Source of the DNA: Dyella lipolytica
GTDB taxonomy: Bacteria > Pseudomonadota > Gammaproteobacteria > Xanthomonadales > Rhodanobacteraceae
Length of the DNA stretch: 64,000 bases
Assembly: GCF_030160075.1 (NCBI RefSeq)
Contig: NZ_BSNQ01000003.1
Location: 2,086,383 to 2,150,382, forward strand
Direction: 5' to 3'
Positions 36,988-44,973 of this stretch are shown piece by piece. Position 1 is the first letter of the stretch. Every line of letters begins with the position of its first letter. Made by a program: the position numbers and the translations under genes. A model generated the notes under the pieces. That model saw nothing but the letters and a program-made list of their open reading frames with translations. It was not told where the DNA came from and made no database searches.

Positions 36988-37752
36988 TCACTTGATTCGA
37001 CGCAAAAATGCGTTCGGCCAGTAAGTGACACGCTCGGTAATGTTTCCCTCATTGAACAGGAAGACAGGCTCTTCGAGAATGAAATCGCTACGTGCTTCAA
37101 GAAAGTCCTTGACTGCAGATTGTGGATTGTCTGATATCCATTCTGGTTTGGTACGCTCCGCACCTACTATTTCTTGCATTATCCCGTCGCAGGCGACGAT
37201 ATACGAACCCGGTGCCACCATATCTGCGTAAGCATGTAGTTCAGCTAGCACGTGCTCTCTCGAATGATTGGAATCGAGAATAACCATGCATCGATCTTCA
37301 GGTCTTACTAGATCATGGACCTTGTCGATGATCCCTGCGTCAATCGATGATCCTTCCAGCATCGTGATTCGCTCGAACATCTCGTGCGACTCGATAGCCT
37401 TCCGATTGTGGGGACGGATTTCAATGTCAACGCCGATAACACGACCGTGGCCCATAGCTTTCATCAAGCTCGCATAGAAGATAAGGCTACCGCCATGGGC
37501 GATTCCTGTCTCGATTACGACATCCGGCTTCACAGCATAGATTAGCTCTTGTATACGAAGCATATCTTCGGGCAATTGAATGATCGGACGCCCCATCCAA
37601 CTGAACCCGTACACGTATTTGGCATCCCATCCACTTCTAAGCCATGCGCGCGAAATCAAATGGAATGCCTCGGGAGAACCGATGGCAACGGTTCTAACCC
37701 CCTCTAATGAGTCTATGTGAACAACACCTTGCTCCAAATCAATCTTCAGCAT
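36988..37752 (-). CDS. CmcI-like cephalosporin-hydroxylase-family sugar O-methyltransferase
   Basis: A 254-residue protein of the RMNT/CmcI family (PF04989). VVIETGIAHGGSLIFYASLM is the SAM-binding glycine loop, VIGVDIEI the acidic strand end, and VILDSNHSREHVLAELHAY plus YIVACDGIM the metal and substrate region. Members O-methylate rhamnose and related sugars in bacterial glycans. Here it would methylate a sugar hydroxyl of the island glycan, perhaps capping the chain. It overlaps the following epimerase gene (its upstream neighbour on this strand) by seven bases. Confidence 0.82.
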   Translation of the reverse strand: MLKIDLEQGVVHIDSLEGVRTVAIGSPEAFHLISRAWLRSGWDAKYVYGFSWMGRPIIQLPEDMLRIQELIYAVKPDVVIETGIAHGGSLIFYASLMKAMGHGRVIGVDIEIRPHNRKAIESHEMFERITMLEGSSIDAGIIDKVHDLVRPEDRCMVILDSNHSREHVLAELHAYADMVAPGSYIVACDGIMQEIVGAERTKPEWISDNPQSAVKDFLEARSDFILEEPVFLFNEGNITERVTYWPNAFLRRIK

Positions 37753-38558
37753 CTTATTTGTTTCCTGTACTCGGTTACCAAGGCCGCCAAGATAGGCAGC
37801 ACCGAAGTTGGCTCAAACGAAAATTCGGTTTTCAACCGATCGATATTAATCGACGGCGAAGTATCGACAGGCGCACCCACTCGTACGGTTAGACTTGCGC
37901 CTGAGGCAGACTGTATTGGTTTCAATAGGTCTCTGTGCGAGATACTTCTACCTGATGCTACGTTATAGCAGTTGTATTTACCGCTAAGAGCGATCTTTGG
38001 AAGGATATCGACTACGTCATCAAGGTATATGTAGTCTTTACTAGAATCCAGCGAAGTCCGCAGTTCGATAATGCCTTTTTCGCATGCGTCCCGGATAATC
38101 TCGAACACAAAATTCTTTGAGCGAAAGTCACTCCCGAGCACATTGGCAAGCCGGGCTATGCGCACTCCTTGACGGCCGCTGGCATAACAAATCGCTTCAC
38201 CTGTGAGTTTTGTAAGATCATAGAGTTGATCTGGTTCGTCCGAACGCAATGAAATAGCAGCTGACTCTTGCCCATGACCGGCGTGTCGATATAGTCGCGT
38301 CGATGAAAGGTACAAAAACGAGTCGAAGTCGGCTTCCTTAAGGACGCGTGCTGCAACCGTGGTATTCGCGTCCAGAGTGTCGAATGGACGTTCACGAAAA
38401 TCTGCCGTCACACCCGCCGCGTAAATGATGTGCCCCGGCTTGCTAGGTAGCTCGATGGTGTCACGCGATGTCGTTAGAACTTCGAAACCCATAGCGCGCA
38501 TTTTTTTGACTAAAGCACCGCCAATGAAGCCCGTGGCCCCAATCACTGTAAACCTCAT
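37746..38558 (-). CDS. NAD-dependent epimerase/dehydratase, probable 4-ketoreductase
   Basis: A 270-residue extended SDR. MRFTVIGATGFIGGALV binds the cofactor, YLSSTRLY gives the catalytic Ser, and YDLTK is the intact YxxxK. DYIYLDDVVDILP resembles reductases that finish deoxysugar synthesis. In the order rfbF-rfbG-rfbC-C-methyltransferase-acetyltransferase-reductase it most likely reduces the 4-keto group of a CDP-6-deoxy-hexulose. The frame extends upstream, but the ATG at 38558 overlaps the acetyltransferase gene by four bases and begins the Rossmann fold. Confidence 0.8.
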   Translation of the reverse strand: MRFTVIGATGFIGGALVKKMRAMGFEVLTTSRDTIELPSKPGHIIYAAGVTADFRERPFDTLDANTTVAARVLKEADFDSFLYLSSTRLYRHAGHGQESAAISLRSDEPDQLYDLTKLTGEAICYASGRQGVRIARLANVLGSDFRSKNFVFEIIRDACEKGIIELRTSLDSSKDYIYLDDVVDILPKIALSGKYNCYNVASGRSISHRDLLKPIQSASGASLTVRVGAPVDTSPSINIDRLKTEFSFEPTSVLPILAALVTEYRKQIRC

Positions 38559-39043
38559 ACCCTCGTACCCAGCATACGCAGCGGATTGCCTCCATACACT
38601 CCATAGCTTTCGAGCACGCCTCTTATTACAGAGCCGGCTCCGATCACACATCCATTCCCGACCCTCGCTCCATCGAGGGCTACGCAATTAGCTCCGATCC
38701 ATACATCGTCACCGATTTCGATGCCCCCCTTACTGGGCCGAAAGCCTTGAGCGACAATTAGAACATCGCGCTTCAGGTATTCATGATTGACCGGCGCAAA
38801 TGTGCAATTTGCTGCAATCGCCACGTCCTTGCCGATGCGGATGCCGTTGCCGGTGTAGAACACGCAGCCTGAATTGACGACCGTGCCGGCACCGATCTCA
38901 AGATCACCGCTACCGCCAGCAGGCTTAATTTTGACGAATGCATCAATCGCAACACGCTCACATATTTTGATGCGCGTGCCTCGAATCGAGTCTTCGATAT
39001 CTGCTAGCGGAGAAATCTTGGCGGATGGGTCGATGATTAACAT
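38555..39043 (-). CDS. Hexapeptide-repeat acyltransferase
   Basis: A 162-residue left-handed beta-helix protein with repeated hexapeptides (IKICERVAIDAFVKI, LEIGAGTVVNSGCVFY, IRIGKDVAIAANC, IEIGDDVWIGANCVALDGARVGNGCVIGAGSVI). Active-site His is expected in FAPVNHEYL. WIGANCVAL and the ending VYGGNPLRMLG are typical of the sugar O-acetyltransferases of polysaccharide clusters. It presumably acetylates the deoxysugar or the finished glycan using acetyl-CoA. Coupled by overlaps to the genes on both sides. Confidence 0.85.
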   Translation of the reverse strand: MLIIDPSAKISPLADIEDSIRGTRIKICERVAIDAFVKIKPAGGSGDLEIGAGTVVNSGCVFYTGNGIRIGKDVAIAANCTFAPVNHEYLKRDVLIVAQGFRPSKGGIEIGDDVWIGANCVALDGARVGNGCVIGAGSVIRGVLESYGVYGGNPLRMLGTRV

Positions 39044-40272
39044 GCGGGTATAACGCTCAGCTGCGGCACAGCCGTAACGAAGGAACCTCCCCAGTTCCTG
39101 ATATAAGCCAGTTGCTGCATGATCTCACTTTTTAGATTCCAAGGAAAAATAACCACATAACTCGGCTTATGCTGCAACAGATGTTCTTCCGATACGATCG
39201 GAATCCGGCTACCTGGTAAATATTTACCCTGCTTTGCTGGGTTTTTGTCGACTACGAAAGCCAACAAATCACCCCGGACGCCGGCAAAATTCAGCAGCGT
39301 ATTTCCCTTTGCGGCGGCACCATAAGCCACCACCTCCTTACCCTCTCGCCTAGCCTTAAGCAAGAAGCCAAGGAACTCATTTTTGACGACCTCCGCTCTA
39401 GCTTGAAAATCCGCGTAGAAGGCAGGATTCCGGACACCAGCGCTTGCCTCCTGCTGTAGGAGACGTTCAACGCTGTCACGTATTGTGCGCCTCCCCGTAT
39501 CGCTACGTTGACAAAACACTCGCAAGCTACCTCCATGCGTCGGCAACTGCTGCACTTCATACGCAACCAAGCCATTGTCGGCAAAGATCTTATTGACGGC
39601 GGTCATCGAAAGATATGAAAAGTGCTCGTGATATACCGTGTCAAACTGATTTTCCGCCATCAGCTCAAGCAGGTGTGGAAATTCGAAAGTCACAACACCA
39701 TGCGGCTTTAGTAGTACGGCGAAGCCCGCCACAAAATCATTGATATCGGGTACATGCGCTAACACATTGTTAGCCACCATCAAATCAGCCTGCCTACCCT
39801 CTTCCAGGAGCGCTTTGGCCAATCGAACGCTAAAAAAGTCCTCAACTACAGGCAATCCTTTGGCACGAGCACTTTGCGCTGTACTGGCCGTTGGTTCAAT
39901 GCCCAGACAGGGAATCTTGTGTTGTTTGAAATACTGCAACAACGAGCCATCATTCGCAGCGACTTCGACGACGTGGCTGTCTGGCCCCAAGTCAAATCTC
40001 GCGATCATCGTTGTGACATATTGCTCGCAATGATTGAGCCAACTGATAGAAAAACCGCTGAAATAAGCATACTCGCGGTCAAAAAGTTCGCTCGCCTCAG
40101 AAAAATCTTCGGTCTGTGCCAACCAGCACTCGCGGCAAACAAGCACGGAAAGTGGAAACCACTTCTCAGGTCTCTTTAGCGAGTCAAGGGACAAATACGC
40201 ATTGGACGGGGGCGTGCTGCCGAGGTCCACTAACGATAGGTCCAGATGCGCGCCGCAATGTCGACAATTCAC
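39037..40272 (-). CDS. SAM-dependent sugar C-methyltransferase (TylCIII/NovU-like)
   Basis: A 411-residue, three-domain enzyme. The N-terminal zinc-binding part has CRHCG and VCRECWLAQT. The central Rossmann domain has VVEVAANDGSLLQYF and LMVANNVLAHVPDINDF, with the active-site HEHFSYLS. The C-terminal domain has VVAYGAAAKGNTLLNF and VVIFPWNLKSEI. This order (PF08421, PF13489, PF08484) defines the C-3 or C-5 methyltransferases of nucleotide-linked 4-keto-6-deoxysugars. Start is a GTG overlapping the rfbC stop (GTGA). With rfbF and rfbG it points to a CDP-linked branched 6-deoxyhexose. Confidence 0.87.
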   Translation of the reverse strand: MNCRHCGAHLDLSLVDLGSTPPSNAYLSLDSLKRPEKWFPLSVLVCRECWLAQTEDFSEASELFDREYAYFSGFSISWLNHCEQYVTTMIARFDLGPDSHVVEVAANDGSLLQYFKQHKIPCLGIEPTASTAQSARAKGLPVVEDFFSVRLAKALLEEGRQADLMVANNVLAHVPDINDFVAGFAVLLKPHGVVTFEFPHLLELMAENQFDTVYHEHFSYLSMTAVNKIFADNGLVAYEVQQLPTHGGSLRVFCQRSDTGRRTIRDSVERLLQQEASAGVRNPAFYADFQARAEVVKNEFLGFLLKARREGKEVVAYGAAAKGNTLLNFAGVRGDLLAFVVDKNPAKQGKYLPGSRIPIVSEEHLLQHKPSYVVIFPWNLKSEIMQQLAYIRNWGGSFVTAVPQLSVIPAC

Positions 40273-40832
40273 GCTTTAACTCCATCAAAAGCATCAGTTA
40301 ACTTTGGATGTGCCAGGTCGCGAGGTGAAAGTCCCGTTACGGGTTGCGGCCAATTGATGCCAATCCTGGGGTCTTCCGGATGCAACCCGCGCTCATGTGA
40401 TGGCTCATAGGTTTCTGTATGGACATAGAGCATCTCGCAATTTTCGACCAAAGTCTGAAATCCATGAGCGAACCCTTCAGGGATAAGCAGGGCCAGACCA
40501 TTCTCCGCACTGAGTGTCGCCGCATACCAATGGAGGAATGTTGGAGAACCTTGGCGCACGTCGACCGCAACGTCAAAAACACTCCCACGCAGGCAAGATA
40601 CGAGTTTAAGCTCTGCATACGGGGATAACTGGAAATGCATCCCTCTGACCGTGCCACGCTCTTGCGTCAGGGTTCGATTTATTTGCACGATCGTGCGCTG
40701 CCCAATTTGCTCGCGAAAGTCGTGCGCGTCGTAGATGCGCTCAAGGTAACCACGTTCGTCTCGGCGTTGCTTGCGCCGGATCAGCATTAACCCCGAAAGC
40801 GGCGTTTCATCTATATCGAAGCGCTCACTCAT
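40269..40832 (-). CDS. rfbC: dTDP-4-dehydrorhamnose 3,5-epimerase-family protein (RfbC-like)
   Basis: A 187-residue cupin-fold epimerase. RRDERGYLERIYD, VQINRTLTQERGTVRGMHFQ (with the catalytic His), KLVSCLRGSVFDVAVDVR and LLIPEGFAHGFQTL are the RmlC-family blocks. In this operon its substrate is more likely a CDP-4-keto-6-deoxyhexose than dTDP-sugar, because the adjoining genes are cytidylyl enzymes and no rmlA, rmlB or rmlD is present in the window. It overlaps rfbG by eight bases. Confidence 0.85.
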   Translation of the reverse strand: MSERFDIDETPLSGLMLIRRKQRRDERGYLERIYDAHDFREQIGQRTIVQINRTLTQERGTVRGMHFQLSPYAELKLVSCLRGSVFDVAVDVRQGSPTFLHWYAATLSAENGLALLIPEGFAHGFQTLVENCEMLYVHTETYEPSHERGLHPEDPRIGINWPQPVTGLSPRDLAHPKLTDAFDGVKA

Positions 40833-41898
40833 CTGGCTGCCCAGTCAAGTAGCTCTCAATCTGCGACTCACTGATCGATCGCATATCATTTCCTTCGATC
40901 CAATGACGCTGCCACGCAACCGTTTCTTTCAATGCTCGCGTCAGCGGCCAACGAGGCCTCCAACCAAGCAGTTTTTGAGCTCGACTGCTATCTAAACTGA
41001 GTGTTGCCGTTTCATGCGGATTGACTTCGGATGAACAGAGCTCCACGGAGGCATTCATTCCCCACATATCAGCCATGGCCTGAGCTACGTCCCCCACAGA
41101 TGCATCGTCGACCAAGTCCGGCCCAAAGTTCCATGCATCTGCATAGCGGCTCCCCTCCGAATTGGCCAGATGCTCTGCGAGACACATGTATCCGGACAGC
41201 GGCTCAAGCACGTGCTGCCATGGCCTAATTGCGGTTGGATAACGCAAACGCACTGGCTTTCTTTCCGCAAAAGCTCGCAGGCAATCGGGCACTAGTCGAT
41301 CAACAGCCCAATCACCACCTCCGATAACATTACCGGCACGTGCAGTCGCGATTCGTGGTGAATTATGCGTTGCAAAGAAACTAGCGCGATAGCTAGAGAC
41401 CACTAACTCTGCTGCAGCCTTGCTAGCGCTATAAGGATCTCTCCCGCCGAGCGCATCGCCTTCACGATGAGGATTTTCAGATTTGTCGTTCCCGTATACC
41501 TTGTCTGTGGTCACGACAACAATCGCCCGGATGGACTCGACGCCGCGCGAAGCTTCAAGCAGATTGGCAGTTCCCATGATATTAGTAGCGAATGTTTCCA
41601 GCGGATTCCGATAGCTTTCTCTCACTAAAGGTTGAGCCGCCAAATGAAAAATCACTTCGGGCTGCGCGCGTGCTATTGATAAGGCAAGCCGCTCGAAATC
41701 CGCCAGATCTGCGCGTGTATCTGAAGCAAGTGACGAACCCACCTGCGCAATGCGAAACAAAGAGGGATCCGTATTCGGGTCCAAAGCGTAGCCATGCACC
41801 TTAGCTCCAACTTTGTTTAGCCAAAGAGAAAGCCAACTACCCTTGAACCCAGTGTGCCCAGTAATAAAAACGGACCGTCCAGCCCAATATCCGGCCAT
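40825..41898 (-). CDS. rfbG: CDP-glucose 4,6-dehydratase
   Basis: A 357-residue extended SDR that makes CDP-4-keto-6-deoxyglucose from CDP-glucose. The diagnostic start SVFITGHTGFKGSWLSLWL, then VVVTTDKVYGN, the catalytic YSASKAAAE and RAGNVIGGGDWAVDRLVPD match RfbG rather than RmlB. An ATG three codons upstream (41907) overlaps rfbF, but GGAAGG is correctly spaced for the ATG at 41898. Second step of the pathway begun by rfbF. Confidence 0.92.
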   Translation of the reverse strand: MAGYWAGRSVFITGHTGFKGSWLSLWLNKVGAKVHGYALDPNTDPSLFRIAQVGSSLASDTRADLADFERLALSIARAQPEVIFHLAAQPLVRESYRNPLETFATNIMGTANLLEASRGVESIRAIVVVTTDKVYGNDKSENPHREGDALGGRDPYSASKAAAELVVSSYRASFFATHNSPRIATARAGNVIGGGDWAVDRLVPDCLRAFAERKPVRLRYPTAIRPWQHVLEPLSGYMCLAEHLANSEGSRYADAWNFGPDLVDDASVGDVAQAMADMWGMNASVELCSSEVNPHETATLSLDSSRAQKLLGWRPRWPLTRALKETVAWQRHWIEGNDMRSISESQIESYLTGQPDE

Positions 41899-41900
41899 AG

Positions 41901-42671
41901 TTACCATACCTTCCAAGGCGCCTTGCCGGACGCCCATAGATCTTCGAGTACATTCTTCTCGCGAAGAGTGTCCATGGCTTGCCAGTAGCCGCGATGCTCA
42001 AATGCCATCAGCTGCCCTTCGCTGGCTAGCTGGGTAAGCGGCCCTATCTCCCAACTGGTTTGATCATCCTTGATTAGATCCAGGCATTTGGGCGACAAGA
42101 CGAAAAAACCACCGTTTATTAATCCCCCATCTCCGCGAGGCTTTTCCGTAAATCCTGAGACTTTCGCCCCATTCATTTGCAAAGCACCATAACGTCCAGG
42201 GGGCTGCACCGCGGTGATCGTCGCCCATTTTCCATGCTTCCGATGGAACTCAATTTGCGCAGCCACATCAATGTCAGCAACACCATCGCCATAAGTGAAG
42301 CAAAAGGCCTCTTCTTCGCTGATGTGGGATGCAACACGCTTCAACCGCCCTCCCGTCATTGTCTCCTCGCCGGTGTCCACAAGGGTTACCCGCCATGGCT
42401 CAGCATGCTTTTCATGTACCTGCATCTGGTTGCTAGCCATATCGAAAGTTACGTCCGACATGTGGAGAAAATAGTTCGCGAAGTACTCTTTGATGACATA
42501 GCCTTTGTACCCGCAGCAGATAACGAATTCATTCACTCCATAGGCTGAATAAAGTTTCATGATGTGCCATAGGATCGGTTTACCACCGACCTCTATCATT
42601 GGCTTTGGTTTAAGGTGCGTCTCCTCAGAAATTCGAGTTCCCAGACCCCCTGCCAAAATCACAGCTTTCAT
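41901..42671 (-). CDS. rfbF: Glucose-1-phosphate cytidylyltransferase
   Basis: A 256-residue nucleotidyltransferase that makes CDP-glucose from CTP and glucose-1-phosphate. KAVILAGGLGTRISEETHLKPKPMIEVGGKPILWHIMK is the nucleotide-binding start, and FCFTYGDGVADID and GRYGALQ, FTEKPRGDGGLINGGFFV follow as in RfbF. It commits glucose to the CDP-sugar branch. Within 30 bases of the upstream GT2 gene on the same strand. Confidence 0.93.
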   Translation of the reverse strand: MKAVILAGGLGTRISEETHLKPKPMIEVGGKPILWHIMKLYSAYGVNEFVICCGYKGYVIKEYFANYFLHMSDVTFDMASNQMQVHEKHAEPWRVTLVDTGEETMTGGRLKRVASHISEEEAFCFTYGDGVADIDVAAQIEFHRKHGKWATITAVQPPGRYGALQMNGAKVSGFTEKPRGDGGLINGGFFVLSPKCLDLIKDDQTSWEIGPLTQLASEGQLMAFEHRGYWQAMDTLREKNVLEDLWASGKAPWKVW

Positions 42672-42698
42672 AAAGGTATCCCGTTAAGTCGGACAGAT

Positions 42699-43679
42699 TC
42701 AGCGACTTCTCGCGCGGCGTTTCTCGCGCCATGAAATGTACCGAGTGTAGCGTTGGCGAATTATCTTGAGAGTCCACAGGAAGATTCGCACCACTTTGAT
42801 CGCATCCAGCACACGCAGGAAACTCAAGGAAGTACGACCAAGCGCCGTTCTCACTTGACTGTGAATACATACATAGTCAAAGCCGACCTTGTCTGACGCC
42901 AGCATGATCGTCAAATTTCTTTTGAGCATTACCAAGGGAAGCCAGTATGGCGAGAATTCACCTCGGCGAGCCGCCTCGCTATAGAGCGAATATTCGCTGA
43001 TTGCTGTATTCACGACCAGGATGGGATCAAATCTCTGCAATGAAGACGCATTTTCACCATCGTTATTCCAGTGGCCAGTCACCCGTTTCGTAACATAGGC
43101 GTTGAATTTTGCGAATAGACATGTGAGTAGAAAGCCATCACCGGTATTACCTAACTCCGGCTGAAAGAAAAAGTCATGTCGCAGATCCGCCCTGAACAAA
43201 CAATTCGTGATCAGCGGATAGTGCCCCAGCAGGCATTTTATGACAGCAGTATTGGCTCTGTAGTATCCCTCATGCCAATAATCAAGCTGACTTTTCACAA
43301 AAACCCCATTAACTTTTGTCAAAGCGTTGCATGCGACAAATCCAATGTCCTTGTACTCAGCAAACAGGTCCATTGCAGTCTCAACAAAGCAAGGCTCGTA
43401 TTCATCATCGTCAGCCAGCACGGCAAAGTAATCACCGGAAACGTGCTCGGCAATCGAATTAAAATTGGGGATCATGCCTATGTTGCTTTCTCTCCTTACG
43501 TAGGAGATCCGCTTATCGATCGCCATCAACGACGCAACAACTTGTTCGGTGTTGTCAGTCGAGTGGTTATCAAGCACCACCACTCCCAGCGAATGCCAGG
43601 TTTGACCTAATACACTCAGAATCGCTTTTTTTAGTTTTTCGGCGCGATTGAATGTTGGGATAAATATCTGGATATTCAT
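42699..43679 (-). CDS. GT2-family glycosyltransferase
   Basis: A 326-residue GT-A enzyme. IQIFIPTFNRAEKLKKAILSVLGQ, VVVLDNHSTDNTEQVV, ESNIGMIPNFN and the metal-binding AVLADDDEYEP are in order. The C-terminal third is basic and amphipathic (RQRYTRYISWREKRRARSR), fitting peripheral membrane attachment. The frame continues 25 codons further up, but the ATG at 43679 begins the fold. It would add one sugar of the island glycan; donor unknown, a CDP- or dTDP-deoxysugar is conceivable. Confidence 0.82.
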   Translation of the reverse strand: MNIQIFIPTFNRAEKLKKAILSVLGQTWHSLGVVVLDNHSTDNTEQVVASLMAIDKRISYVRRESNIGMIPNFNSIAEHVSGDYFAVLADDDEYEPCFVETAMDLFAEYKDIGFVACNALTKVNGVFVKSQLDYWHEGYYRANTAVIKCLLGHYPLITNCLFRADLRHDFFFQPELGNTGDGFLLTCLFAKFNAYVTKRVTGHWNNDGENASSLQRFDPILVVNTAISEYSLYSEAARRGEFSPYWLPLVMLKRNLTIMLASDKVGFDYVCIHSQVRTALGRTSLSFLRVLDAIKVVRIFLWTLKIIRQRYTRYISWREKRRARSR

Positions 43680-43827
43680 CAACTCATGATCGTGTAATGC
43701 ATAACCGGCTGCAGCTAGCGCTGCTCGACAACCATGACCGATGGATATGCCCAACCTTAGGCGACTAGTCAGAACATCCGCAGTCGATCTACACGCAACC
43801 TATTTGATGTAGCACAACCACCTCGGT

Positions 43828-44688
43828 TCAAGACTCACGGCCTTTCATATATGTCAGCGCCGTAATCTGTTCCGATACCAACCCAATCAAGAACACGATA
43901 ACCGCGGCACTCCACATCAACGTACTCATATTGGTGAGCCTACCTTCGTGAATGAAGGTCCACGTATAGTTGATACAGCCTAGCAATAGAAATACCGCAC
44001 TTGCCGGCACAAAGAGCTTCAGTGGTGAATACAGCGTTGCAATCTTGAAGATAATCAGCAGGAAACGCAGCCCGTCACGCAAGGGCTTGATATGACTCTT
44101 GCCAATTCGCTCCGCAGCTTTGATGGGCACATAGGTCACAGGGTAAGCACTGCGGAAAAAAGCCATCGTACTGGTGGTTGGGTACGAGAATCCGTTAGGC
44201 AGCAGGTGAAGGAATTCGCAGAATTTGTCAGCTCGGGCAACACGAAATCCCGATGTCAAATCAGCCACAAAATGCCCAGTCATGCGCGATGCAAGCCAGT
44301 TGTAGAACGTATTGGCCACCCCCCGCCCAACACCAGCTTGGCTACCCCAGTCGCGCGCGCCGACTATCATGTCGTAGCCCTGATCCAACTTTTCCAGCAT
44401 GCGCGCAATATCCGCGGGATCATGCTGGCCATCGCCGTCCATGAAAACCAGGATGCTCCCTGTCGCGACGCGGGCTCCCCGCTTGATCGCCGCACCGTTG
44501 CCCATCGAGTAAGGTGAACTCAAGCATTGGATACCGTGTTGAGCACAAACGGCTCGAGTATCGTCCGTGGAACCGTCGTCTACGACGATAATCTCGGCGG
44601 TCGGCTGAGCGGCACGCAAACGCGGCAACAAACCGGCTAGCGCGGGTGCTTCGTTTTTGGCAGGCAGAATGATGCTGAGGCTGTTCAA
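43828..44688 (-). CDS. DPM1/GtrB-like polyprenyl-phosphate glycosyltransferase
   Basis: A 286-residue GT2 enzyme. LSIILPAKNEAPAL, IIVVDDGSTDDT (37-44) and FMDGDGQHDP (with the metal-binding Asp pair near 84-86) form the catalytic domain. Two C-terminal helices (LFVPASAVFLLLGCINYTWTF and MWSAAVIVFLIGLVSEQITALTYM) anchor it. This is the build of enzymes that transfer one sugar onto undecaprenyl or dolichyl phosphate. Its product would be the natural donor for GT-C enzymes such as the TMTC-like proteins in this locus. The start is a TTG at 44688. It is the first gene of the minus-strand row. Confidence 0.82.
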   Translation of the reverse strand: MNSLSIILPAKNEAPALAGLLPRLRAAQPTAEIIVVDDGSTDDTRAVCAQHGIQCLSSPYSMGNGAAIKRGARVATGSILVFMDGDGQHDPADIARMLEKLDQGYDMIVGARDWGSQAGVGRGVANTFYNWLASRMTGHFVADLTSGFRVARADKFCEFLHLLPNGFSYPTTSTMAFFRSAYPVTYVPIKAAERIGKSHIKPLRDGLRFLLIIFKIATLYSPLKLFVPASAVFLLLGCINYTWTFIHEGRLTNMSTLMWSAAVIVFLIGLVSEQITALTYMKGRES

Positions 44689-44973
44689 ACAGATGGCTTC
44701 CCCGTGAGAAAGCCGATCATAACGCGTGGAAGCCGCGTGACGAACGGCACCAGGCCGCCGCCAACGCCCGTCGGAGCGGAACTGCGGGCCAGGTCACCCG
44801 CGCAACGCTCCCGGGGCGCCTGAACGATCGTGTCCCCTGCTGGCGGGATCTAGCGCCCCCCCCGATGCCCGCGGCCATCCTCCCATGCTCATCCGGTCAC
44901 ATTTGACCGATAGCCTACCGACTCAATGTGCGCTAAATTCGAGATCAATCAGGGGTCTTAGGCAGGTTTTATC

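Noticed and set aside
44689-44973. A gene or clear promoter in the stretch before pilB
   Set aside because: The stretch holds a C-run and short frames only. No convincing -35/-10 or GG-N10-GC element stands out, though a promoter must be there.
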